Source of the DNA: MVYY01 sp035369865
GTDB lineage: Bacteria; Bacteroidota; Bacteroidia; Bacteroidales; Paludibacteraceae
DNA length: 12,389 nucleotides
Direction: 5' to 3'
NCBI GenBank assembly: GCA_035369865.1
Contig: DAOOVG010000067.1
Span: forward strand, 1 to 12,389
Position numbers and translations under genes: made by a program. Below, one piece after another: positions 6,987 through 12,389 of this stretch; position 1 is the first letter of the stretch, and each line of letters opens with the position of its first letter. Under the pieces are notes generated by a model. It was given only the letters and a program-made list of their open reading frames with translations. It ran no database searches and had not been told where the DNA came from.

Positions 6987-7018
6987 TTTTAATTCTACAT
7001 TATTTATACATATCTTTG
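6987..7018 (+). promoter_or_regulatory. promoter of era
   Basis: TATCTTTG (7011-7018) is a perfect TAnnTTTG. A weak -33 TTTT lies at 6987-6990 with a 20-bp spacer. The era ATG comes 49 bases after the -7 box, giving a leader of about 43 nt. Confidence 0.6.
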
Positions 7019-7067
7019 AAGGTTGAAAAGTCATTAATAGTCAAGCAAAATCTTAAAACTATTTTTT

Positions 7068-7949
7068 ATGCATAGAGCAGGATTTGTAAATGTAATAGGC
7101 AACCCAAATGTAGGAAAATCTTCCTTGATAAATGAACTGGTAGGCGATAGAATTTCTATTGTTACTTCAAAATCACAAACTACCCGGCATCGGATATTAG
7201 GCATAGTTAATGAAGAAGATTTTCAAATTATATATTCAGATACACCAGGGGTATTGATACCTAAATACGGCTTACAAGTTTCTATGCTTCAGTTTTCACG
7301 CTCAGCACTCACTGATGCCGATGTTCTGATTTACGTAACTGATGTTTTCGATCAACTGGATAAAAACATTGATTTTATAAATGCAATCAATCAGAATCCT
7401 GCACCTTTGATTGTGATTATCAATAAGATTGATTTAATTGATCAACATAAATTAGAAATGCTGGTTGAAAATTGTAAAAATATTTTCCCAAGGGCTGAAA
7501 TTTTACCCGTGTCGGTGCTTCATAAATTTAACATTGAACCTTTGAAAAAAAGAATCAAAGAATTACTTCCCGAATCACCACCATTTTTTGATAAAGATCA
7601 ATTAACTGATAAGCCAGAACGTTTTTTTGTAAGTGAAATTATTCGTGAAAAAATTCTACTTCATTACGAAAAAGAAATTCCCTATTCCGTAGAAGTTGAG
7701 ATCGAAAAATTCACAGAAACTGAAAAAATTATTCACATAAGTGCTATTATTTATGTAGAACGTGATTCTCAGAAAGGGATTCTTATAGGTCAGGGGGGAA
7801 AAGCATTAAAAAGAGTCGGGATAGAAGCGAGAAAAGATATTGAAGCGTTTTTTTCAAAAAAAGTATTCCTTCAATTATTTGTAAAAGTTGAGAAAGACTG
7901 GCGAAACAAAGAAAAAAAATTAAAAGATTTTGGTTATCAAATTGAATAA
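7068..7949 (+). CDS. era: GTPase Era (16S rRNA / 30S assembly)
   Basis: An essential GTPase that, by family knowledge, binds the 3' end of 16S rRNA and takes part in 30S ribosome maturation. G domain: G1 GNPNVGKS (11-18), switch I TTRHRI (38-43), G3 DTPG (58-61), G4 NKID (119-122), and a G5-like PVSV (147-150). The C-terminal KH RNA-binding domain contains GILIGQGGKALKRVG (237-251), followed by VFLQLFVKVEKDWR (266-279), the standard Era ending. At 293 residues it has the normal length. ATG 7068 sits well for the N-terminal HRAGFVNVIGNPN motif. The downstream neighbour der, often seen in this phylum, is not here; a long non-coding region follows instead. Confidence 0.97.
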   Translation: MHRAGFVNVIGNPNVGKSSLINELVGDRISIVTSKSQTTRHRILGIVNEEDFQIIYSDTPGVLIPKYGLQVSMLQFSRSALTDADVLIYVTDVFDQLDKNIDFINAINQNPAPLIVIINKIDLIDQHKLEMLVENCKNIFPRAEILPVSVLHKFNIEPLKKRIKELLPESPPFFDKDQLTDKPERFFVSEIIREKILLHYEKEIPYSVEVEIEKFTETEKIIHISAIIYVERDSQKGILIGQGGKALKRVGIEARKDIEAFFSKKVFLQLFVKVEKDWRNKEKKLKDFGYQIE

Positions 7950-8111
7950 ATTTAGACAATTTTTATGAATTAAATTACTATTTTAAAATTTTCTCGAAAA
8001 AATTTTGATTAAAATTTTAACCTTATGAAGAAAAATAACTGTATTAAAACTTCCATATTGGAAAAATTGATATAACAAGGCTATAATTTTAAAGCTTTCA
8101 AAATAAATTGC

Positions 8112-8146
8112 TCATTATAAATGATTTACTTTGATCATTAAAGTAA
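8112..8146. repeat. two adjacent inverted repeats
   Basis: TCATT-ATA-AATGA (8112-8124) is followed at once by TTACTTT (8126-8132), loop GATCATT, AAAGTAA (8140-8146). The second stem is 7 bp and perfect. With no U tract this looks more like an operator or RNA structure than a terminator; it lies about 150 bp upstream of the OmpA promoter. Confidence 0.4.
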
Positions 8147-8200
8147 GAAATAAAAAATATTTAAATCTTTTCCTCTTAATTTTATTAATTGTACTGTTTT

Positions 8201-8216
8201 TGGTATAATTATTGTT
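8201..8216 (+). promoter_or_regulatory. possible sigma54-type -24/-12 site
   Basis: TGGTATAATTATTGTT matches the sigma54 consensus TGGCAC-N5-TTGCW at the -24 GG and at the TTG of -12, with the correct distance, but has T in place of the -12 C. The same bases also contain TGGTATAAT, an extended -10 of general sigma70 type, which is not the usual form in this phylum. Confidence 0.3.
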
Positions 8217-8288
8217 AATCTCTAAAAAATAAAAAATATAAAAATTAATAAAGTGAAACAAAAAATTTATAAAAAAAGATAGAAAAAA

Positions 8289-8321
8289 TTTGTATAATTA
8301 CTTTTTTTATATATATATTTG
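8289..8321 (+). promoter_or_regulatory. consensus promoter of the OmpA-like gene
   Basis: TTTG (8289-8292), 21 bp, then TATATTTG (8314-8321): both boxes match the Bacteroidota consensus exactly with ideal spacing. Transcription should begin near 8328, leaving a leader of about 125 nt. This is the best promoter in the window and fits an abundant porin. Confidence 0.75.
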
Positions 8322-8356
8322 CAAAAGTTACTTTAAACTTTTTGTGAAAGAAAGAA

Positions 8357-8410
8357 ATGAAAATATTATTTATAAAAAATTATACCTTTATAAAAACATT
8401 TTTTAGCTAA
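8357..8410 (+). CDS. possible 17-codon leader ORF in the ompA 5' UTR
   Basis: ATG 8357 follows a purine-rich GAAAGAAAGAA and opens a reading frame MKILFIKNYTFIKTFFS ending at TAA 8408-8410. It lies wholly within the predicted leader, 42 bases before the porin ATG. The peptide is hydrophobic and rich in Phe, Ile and Lys and has no run of one amino acid as in classical attenuators. It may be translated and affect ompA expression, or may be chance in AT-rich DNA. Confidence 0.25.
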   Translation: MKILFIKNYTFIKTFFS

Positions 8411-8452
8411 ATAAAATTTAAGTTGAACAAAATTTATAAATCCACTAAGCTT

Positions 8453-9664
8453 ATGAAAAAAATTTTATTGAGTGTTATGTTAATGGTAGGTGCCATTGCT
8501 TATACATCTGCACAACAAGCAGAAGCTCCGAAAACACCTGATGTATCACATTGGTCTGCTGGCGTTAAAGCTGGAATTGATTACTTTCGGGTAGCTCCCT
8601 CAAGTACAGTAAGTTCCTATATGGGATTTGATGGAACAATGGCCCGATATGCTAACAATGCATCGTGGATGGCTCCTGGAGTCGTGGTAGAATATACTTT
8701 TAATCCTTTGTTTGGAATAGGAGGCGATTTTAGTTATTTAACCTACAACAGAAATACTGGTTTGGGTCACACTTTTGATTTCACCTTATATGGTTCTGCT
8801 AATTTACTTAATTTACTTGCTCCGAAGCGTGCAGGATTTTGGGGGAAAGTCAATATTAATGGAAATTTAGGTGCAGGGCTTGGGCTTTATTCTTATTCTA
8901 ATGTTGCAGGAGTTACAGATGCAGACAACGCAAAATCTCCATTAGCAACAGTAGGATTAAATGCTGAATATCGCTTAAGTAGGGTGTTATCATTAGGTCT
9001 TGAAGGCCAATATCGCTACTATTTCAGAGAAAATTTAGGTGGGCAGAGTGTGAATTCACTGGGTTGTGATGCCTTAGTAGCTTCTATTGGACTTCGTTAT
9101 AAATTTACAGGAAAAGATAAAACACATGTTAGAGATGTCAGTGTAAGCGATTATTATCCAGCACCCGCTCCTGTTGTAATTCAAAAGGTAGAACAAAAAG
9201 AGGTTAGTCCTGAACTATTAAATCGCATCGAAAATATAGAAGAGGATAATGCTGCGATTAAAGCAAAATTACAAAAATTAGAAAGTGATATGCAGAAATT
9301 ATCACAACAACCTTCAGGTATTGTAACCACATCTTTCCAAAACATAGAATTTGAATTTGGATCTTATAATCTGACTAAACAAGCTTATGATATTTTAGAT
9401 CAAATTTATATTATATTGCAAAATAATCCTTCCTGGACAAGCATGACAATTTCTGGACACACTGACAACATTGGACCAAAATCAGTTAATCAGAAACTTT
9501 CTGAAGCACGTGCTCAAGCAGCTAAAGATTATCTTGTTAAAAAAGGCATTCCTGAATCAAAGATAAAAGCAGTTGGTTATGGAGAAGATAAACCTATAGC
9601 TTCAAATGATACTCCTGCAGGGCGTCAGAAGAATCGTCGTGTAGAATTTGAAATATCAAAATAA
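8453..9664 (+). CDS. OmpA-family outer membrane protein
   Basis: An outer-membrane protein that links the membrane to peptidoglycan. It has 403 residues from ATG 8453. A TTG ten codons upstream is in frame but would spoil the signal peptide. Residues 1-20 are the signal peptide (MKKILLSVMLMVGAIAYTSA, cut before QQ). About 33-220 form a beta-barrel with alternating polar and aromatic strands and the closing GLRYKF. A proline-rich linker PAPAPVV follows, then a coiled coil (about 252-286, ELLNRIENIEEDNAAIKAKL). The OmpA C-terminal domain (about 297-403) has SGHTDN (334-339; Asp338) and RRVEF (395-399), the diaminopimelate-binding positions. It has its own strong promoter, a long leader and a strong terminator, so it is a single-gene unit, probably highly expressed. 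Confidence 0.93.
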   Translation: MKKILLSVMLMVGAIAYTSAQQAEAPKTPDVSHWSAGVKAGIDYFRVAPSSTVSSYMGFDGTMARYANNASWMAPGVVVEYTFNPLFGIGGDFSYLTYNRNTGLGHTFDFTLYGSANLLNLLAPKRAGFWGKVNINGNLGAGLGLYSYSNVAGVTDADNAKSPLATVGLNAEYRLSRVLSLGLEGQYRYYFRENLGGQSVNSLGCDALVASIGLRYKFTGKDKTHVRDVSVSDYYPAPAPVVIQKVEQKEVSPELLNRIENIEEDNAAIKAKLQKLESDMQKLSQQPSGIVTTSFQNIEFEFGSYNLTKQAYDILDQIYIILQNNPSWTSMTISGHTDNIGPKSVNQKLSEARAQAAKDYLVKKGIPESKIKAVGYGEDKPIASNDTPAGRQKNRRVEFEISK

Positions 9665-9696
9665 GTTACGTTTTTTATTTTCCTCCTTTTATTTTC

Positions 9697-9731
9697 AAAA
9701 GAGGCTGTTGTAAAAAATGACAGCCTCTTTT
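9697..9731 (+). terminator. Rho-independent terminator of the OmpA-like gene
   Basis: AAAAGAGGCTGT (9697-9708) and ACAGCCTCTTTT (9720-9731) form a perfect 12-bp stem around an 11-base loop, ending in T4. It lies 33 bases after the stop. Confidence 0.9.
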
Positions 9732-9741
9732 CATTAATTAC

Positions 9742-9774
9742 TTGAATTTACGACTGAAAAAGTAAGTAACTTTG
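9742..9774 (+). promoter_or_regulatory. promoter of the TraB/GumN gene
   Basis: A -33-like TTG (9742-9744) and a perfect -7 TAACTTTG (9767-9774) are 22 bp apart. The ATG is 25 bases after the -7 box, so the leader is short. Confidence 0.65.
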
Positions 9775-9798
9775 CATTTTGTTTTGGAATGATTCGTT

Positions 9799-10683
9799 AT
9801 GAAAAAATCATTGTTTTTTCTTATTGTTTTTCTGACCATTTCCTCTTTTCTTTCAGCCCAATTACTCTGGAAAATCAGCGGTAATGGATTAAAACAACCC
9901 TCTTATCTATTTGGCAGCCATCATTTAATTCCTATTCAGTTTCTGGATAGCGTACCAGGTTTATTTAAAGCTTTTAACGAATGTAAAACCGTAGTTGGTG
10001 AAATTGTGATTGATAATGCAGAAGCTGCGGCTTTTCTTCAGAAGGCAGCTATCATGCCCAATAAAATTACCATGTCTAGTTTGTTAACTCGAGATCAGTA
10101 TCAATTGGTTGATAATGAATTAAAGAATATTCTTCATCTTGGTTTGAAAGAGCTTGATTTAATGAATCCTAACTTAATCACCATTCTCTACGAAACTGAA
10201 CTTTATCGTCAAACGACTGATTATTCAGCCGACATTTCTCTTGATTCTTATTTCCAACTTGTTGCAGTAGATAAAGGAAAAAATGTAAAAGGTCTCGAAA
10301 CCATTGAAAAACAAGTAGAAACTTTATTTAGTAATAAGAATTTGCAGCATCAAGCTGAAGAACTGGTTCATTCTATTCAACACAAAGACAGCATTTTAAA
10401 AGAAATGTCCGCAGTGAACCAACTTTACAGAAAAGGAAAACTGGAAGAATTGGCTTCTTTCTCGAAAAAGGATGAACTTTTGGGTGATATGAGTGAAGAA
10501 GAATATATTCAACTGTTAGATGCTCGAAATGAAGAATGGATGAAAATTCTTCCTTCCTTAATAAAAAATTCTGCCTGCTTTATTGTAGTAGGAGCTTTAC
10601 ATTTACCTGGAGAAAAAGGTTTGGTTTACCAATTACAAAAATTAGGTTATAAAGTAAAACCTGTTAAAGGAAATATAAGTTAA
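9799..10683 (+). CDS. TraB/GumN family protein (Tiki-like fold), exported
   Basis: A 294-residue exported protein of the TraB/GumN family, related in fold to Tiki metalloproteases and ChaN/EreA-type proteins. Its substrate is unknown. The signal peptide is MKKSLFFLIVFLTISSFLSA (1-20). The N-terminal family motif is YLFGSHHLIP (36-45) with the GxxH Gly39-His42, followed by the conserved VGEI with Glu68. KGLETIEKQ (164-172) matches the usual GLET..Q motif, DARNEEWM (241-248) the R-N-xx-W motif, and the second GxxH is in VVGALHLPGEKGL (263-275; Gly265-His268). All expected metal or catalytic positions are therefore present. It stands alone between a terminator and a non-coding stretch. Confidence 0.88.
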   Translation: MKKSLFFLIVFLTISSFLSAQLLWKISGNGLKQPSYLFGSHHLIPIQFLDSVPGLFKAFNECKTVVGEIVIDNAEAAAFLQKAAIMPNKITMSSLLTRDQYQLVDNELKNILHLGLKELDLMNPNLITILYETELYRQTTDYSADISLDSYFQLVAVDKGKNVKGLETIEKQVETLFSNKNLQHQAEELVHSIQHKDSILKEMSAVNQLYRKGKLEELASFSKKDELLGDMSEEEYIQLLDARNEEWMKILPSLIKNSACFIVVGALHLPGEKGLVYQLQKLGYKVKPVKGNIS

Positions 10684-11004
10684 AATTTCTTCACTTTTTT
10701 GACAATAGGATTTTTTGTGTGATTTAGATAAGTAAAAAACAAAGAAATTAATTGTAGAGTTGGTTCAATATAAAAATCCAATACTTATCATTCCTGCCAA
10801 TACATCTATTGTATTAATACTAAATTTATCTCTAAAATAGGAGTTTAAGAAAGGAAAAAATAAGTTGGTTACTTGAATTTATGCCGAATTAACAAGAAAA
10901 TTTTGAATGATTTTATTGTTTTGTCAAAAATATTTATTTTGTGTTACTTAAATATTCTAAAAAACTTTTTGATTTAAAAATAGTCGAAATTTCTATTTTT
11001 TGAT
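10684..11004. other. non-coding stretch before the aminotransferase gene
   Basis: No supported gene. It contains a weak hairpin (AATACA / TGTATT, about 10799-10815), a stretch resembling the traB promoter region (10869-10912), and A/T runs. No clear terminator for the TraB-family gene was found. Confidence 0.45.
10869..10912 (+). repeat. diverged copy of the traB promoter region
   Basis: TTACTTGAATTTA (10869-10881) is identical to 9738-9750. TTTTGAATGATT (10901-10912) matches TTTTGGAATGATT (9783-9795) with one base missing. The order is the same, with 14 bases less between them. In the first copy this span carries the traB promoter; here the equivalent -7 (AAATTTTG, 10898-10905) has the same 22-bp spacing from TTG but lacks the leading T. 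Confidence 0.4.
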
Positions 11005-11012
11005 TAATTTTG
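11005..11012 (+). promoter_or_regulatory. -7 box for the aminotransferase gene
   Basis: TAATTTTG fits TAnnTTTG, 33 bases before ATG 11046. No good -33 TTTG at the right distance. An in-frame TTG at 11010 falls inside this box and so is not a credible start. Confidence 0.5.
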
Positions 11013-11045
11013 TGCGATAATAATAACAAAAAAAGAAGAAAAATT

Positions 11046-12239
11046 ATGATTAGTCTATCAAAACGTTTAGCAGCTCTTTCGCCTTCTGAAACTCTTGCCA
11101 TGTCACAAAAAAGCAATGAATTAAAAGCTAAAGGCATTGATGTAATCAATCTAAGTGTTGGCGAGCCTGACTTTTTTACACCTGACCATATTAAATTGGC
11201 TGCAAAAAAAGCAATTGATGAAAATTATTCATTTTATCCTCCAGTTCCTGGATTTCTTGAATTGCGAAAAGCTATTTGTGCTAAATTAAAATCGGAAAAC
11301 CATCTGGAATATTCACCTGATCAAATAATTTGCTCTGCTGGTGCAAAACAGGCTGTTTGCAATGTTTTGCTTTCTATCATTAATTCTGGCGACGAAGTAA
11401 TCATTCCAGCACCTTATTGGGTAAGTTATCCTGAAATGGTGAAACTGGCTGAAGGGAAGCCTGTTGGCGTTTTTGCCGGCATAGAACAGGATTTTAAAAT
11501 TACTGCTCAGCAACTCGAGGCTGCCATTACATCAAAAACCAAAGCTTTTATTATTTGTTCTCCTTCCAATCCGACGGGAAGTATTTATTCAAAAAAAGAA
11601 TTAAAGCAATTTGCTGATGTGCTGGAAAAATATCCACAAATTATGATTCTTTCAGATGAAATTTACGAACACATTAATTATACTAGTAAACATGAAAGCA
11701 TCGCACAATTTGAAAGCATTCGTGACCGGGTTGTAATCATTAATGGCGTTTCTAAAAGTTATGCTATGACAGGCTGGCGAATTGGCTGGATTGCTGGACC
11801 AAAATGGATTGCCGATGCCTGCAATAAATTGCAGGGGCAATATACTTCAGGAGCTTGTGCAGTAGCTCAAAAAGCTGCTGAGGCTGCTTATACTGGTGAG
11901 CAGACTTGCGTCCGTAAAATGTGTGAAGCTTTTGAACGTCGAAAAAATTTAGTTGTGGATTTGATTCGCCCAATCCCTGGTTTAAAAGTGAATGATCCAC
12001 AAGGTGCTTTTTATGTTTTTCCGGATTGCAGTGCTTATATTGGAAAATCTTATCAAGGCAAAACCATAAATGATTCTGCTGAGTTAGCAATGTATTTGCT
12101 GGAAGTAGGACATGTAGCTTCTGTCGGTGGAGTTGCTTTTGGAGCACCTCATTGCATTCGTTTTTCTTATGCAACGTCAGATGAAAATCTTAAAATTGCA
12201 TTCGCTCGTATCAAGGAAGCATTGGCACAATTGAAGTAA
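11046..12239 (+). CDS. pyridoxal-phosphate aminotransferase, class I (aspartate aminotransferase-like)
   Basis: A cytosolic fold-type I enzyme that moves an amino group between an amino acid, probably aspartate, and 2-oxoglutarate. It has 397 residues. Family marks are LSVGEPDF (37-44), YPPVPG (64-69), SPSNPTG (172-178; Asn175), SDEIYEH (203-209; Asp204 and Tyr207 contact PLP), and SKSYAMTGWRIGW (236-248; Lys237 forms the Schiff base). Arg372 in CIRFSYA binds the substrate carboxylate. This pattern is the subgroup I-gamma AspAT, which can include prephenate and other side activities, so the substrate is not fixed. ATG 11046 follows a purine-rich AAAAAGAAGAAAAA tract and agrees with the usual start (SxRLxxLxPSxT). 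It stands alone with its own promoter and terminator. Confidence 0.93.
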   Translation: MISLSKRLAALSPSETLAMSQKSNELKAKGIDVINLSVGEPDFFTPDHIKLAAKKAIDENYSFYPPVPGFLELRKAICAKLKSENHLEYSPDQIICSAGAKQAVCNVLLSIINSGDEVIIPAPYWVSYPEMVKLAEGKPVGVFAGIEQDFKITAQQLEAAITSKTKAFIICSPSNPTGSIYSKKELKQFADVLEKYPQIMILSDEIYEHINYTSKHESIAQFESIRDRVVIINGVSKSYAMTGWRIGWIAGPKWIADACNKLQGQYTSGACAVAQKAAEAAYTGEQTCVRKMCEAFERRKNLVVDLIRPIPGLKVNDPQGAFYVFPDCSAYIGKSYQGKTINDSAELAMYLLEVGHVASVGGVAFGAPHCIRFSYATSDENLKIAFARIKEALAQLK

Positions 12240-12253
12240 TTTAATTTTATAAA

Positions 12254-12276
12254 TATAAGAAAAACAGTTTCTTATA
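12254..12276. repeat. hairpin just after the aminotransferase gene
   Basis: TATAAGAAA (12254-12262) and TTTCTTATA (12268-12276) form a perfect 9-bp stem around AACAG. The next bases are A-rich, so it is not a terminator for the + strand; it may protect the 3' end of the message. Confidence 0.45.
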
Positions 12277-12312
12277 AAAACAAGTAAAAATCTCTTTTTA
12301 TAAAAGTTGACG

Positions 12313-12355
12313 CAGTGAAACTATTTTCTTATTTTAGTTTCACTGTTTTGTTTTT
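12313..12355 (+). terminator. Rho-independent terminator of the aminotransferase gene
   Basis: CAGTGAAACTA (12313-12323) pairs perfectly with TAGTTTCACTG (12335-12345), an 11-bp stem with an 11-base loop, followed by TTTTGTTTTT. It lies 73 bases after the stop. Confidence 0.88.
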
Positions 12356-12389
12356 AAATGCTTTTTTGAAAAAGTTTAAATGTTATTTA

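Larger units (their letters stand above)
7950..8288. other. AT-rich non-coding stretch after era
   Basis: No supported gene on either strand. The DNA is very rich in A and T runs and contains paired repeats near 8112-8146 and a sigma54-like site near 8201. No convincing era terminator was found: the TTTTAAAATTTTC / GAAAAAATTTT stretch at about 7981-8005 is only weakly self-complementary. No tRNA-like fold was recognised. Confidence 0.5.

Noticed and set aside
8423..8452. TTG 8423 as start of the OmpA-like protein
   Set aside because: The ten extra residues would precede an already complete signal peptide beginning at ATG 8453.
11010..11045. TTG 11010 as start of the aminotransferase
   Set aside because: It lies within the -7 promoter box, and the twelve added residues (lysine-, asparagine- and arginine-rich) do not belong to the family; ATG 11046 matches the usual start.
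11764..12174. 136-codon antisense open frame inside the aminotransferase gene
   Set aside because: It is fully covered by a confidently identified gene on the other strand, has a Gln/His/Leu-rich composition typical of reverse frames, and shows no known domain.
1..12389. Search for CRISPR arrays, insertion sequences, integrases, toxin-antitoxin pairs, defence islands, tRNA and rRNA genes
   Set aside because: No regularly spaced repeats, transposase or integrase motifs, tRNA-like folds or rRNA sequence were recognised; the only defence-related candidate is the solitary methyltransferase, which alone is not a system.

Overview
The window looks like an ordinary chromosomal stretch from an AT-rich member of the Bacteroidota. 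The evidence is direct. Several genes are preceded by the lineage-typical promoter (-33 TTTG-like box, about 19-23 bp, then -7 TAnnTTTG), best seen before the OmpA gene (TTTG, 21 bp, TATATTTG). Shine-Dalgarno sequences are weak or absent and leaders are A-rich. The gene set also fits: DUF1573 secreted protein, the DUF177-rpmF-fabH cluster, MeaB, Era, an OmpA-like porin with central coiled coil, and a TraB/GumN lipoprotein-like protein. The exact genus cannot be told from what is here.

Layout. 1-549: a GNAT acetyltransferase whose conserved N-terminus lies upstream of any normal start codon, so its 5' end is probably frameshifted. 647-3734 (+ strand): promoter, DUF1573 exported protein, MeaB/ArgK GTPase, and a small solitary beta-class DNA methyltransferase that starts at TTG and follows the MeaB stop in the same frame. 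A symmetrical hairpin at 3735-3765 ends this unit and the convergent one. 6919-3782 (- strand): a membrane histidine kinase without a response regulator, then the DUF177 (yceD)-rpmF-fabH cluster with its own promoter and no plsX. 7068-7949 (+): era, divergent from the kinase. 7950-8452: a long AT-rich non-coding stretch holding an inverted repeat, a sigma54-like site, the OmpA promoter and a 17-codon leader ORF. 8453-9664: OmpA-like protein with a strong terminator. 9799-10683: TraB/GumN family protein. 10684-11045: a second non-coding stretch containing a diverged copy of the traB promoter region. 11046-12239: class I aminotransferase, followed by a strong terminator.

How the genes relate. 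The DUF177-L32-FabH cluster joins ribosome biogenesis to initiation of fatty-acid synthesis; era adds 30S assembly. MeaB is a chaperone of the B12-dependent methylmalonyl-CoA mutase, which is not in this window. DUF1573, OmpA and TraB proteins carry signal peptides and act in the envelope. No CRISPR array, transposase, integrase, toxin-antitoxin pair, phage gene, tRNA or rRNA was seen. I found no convincing new multi-gene system; the points most worth a second look are regulatory or concern gene starts.
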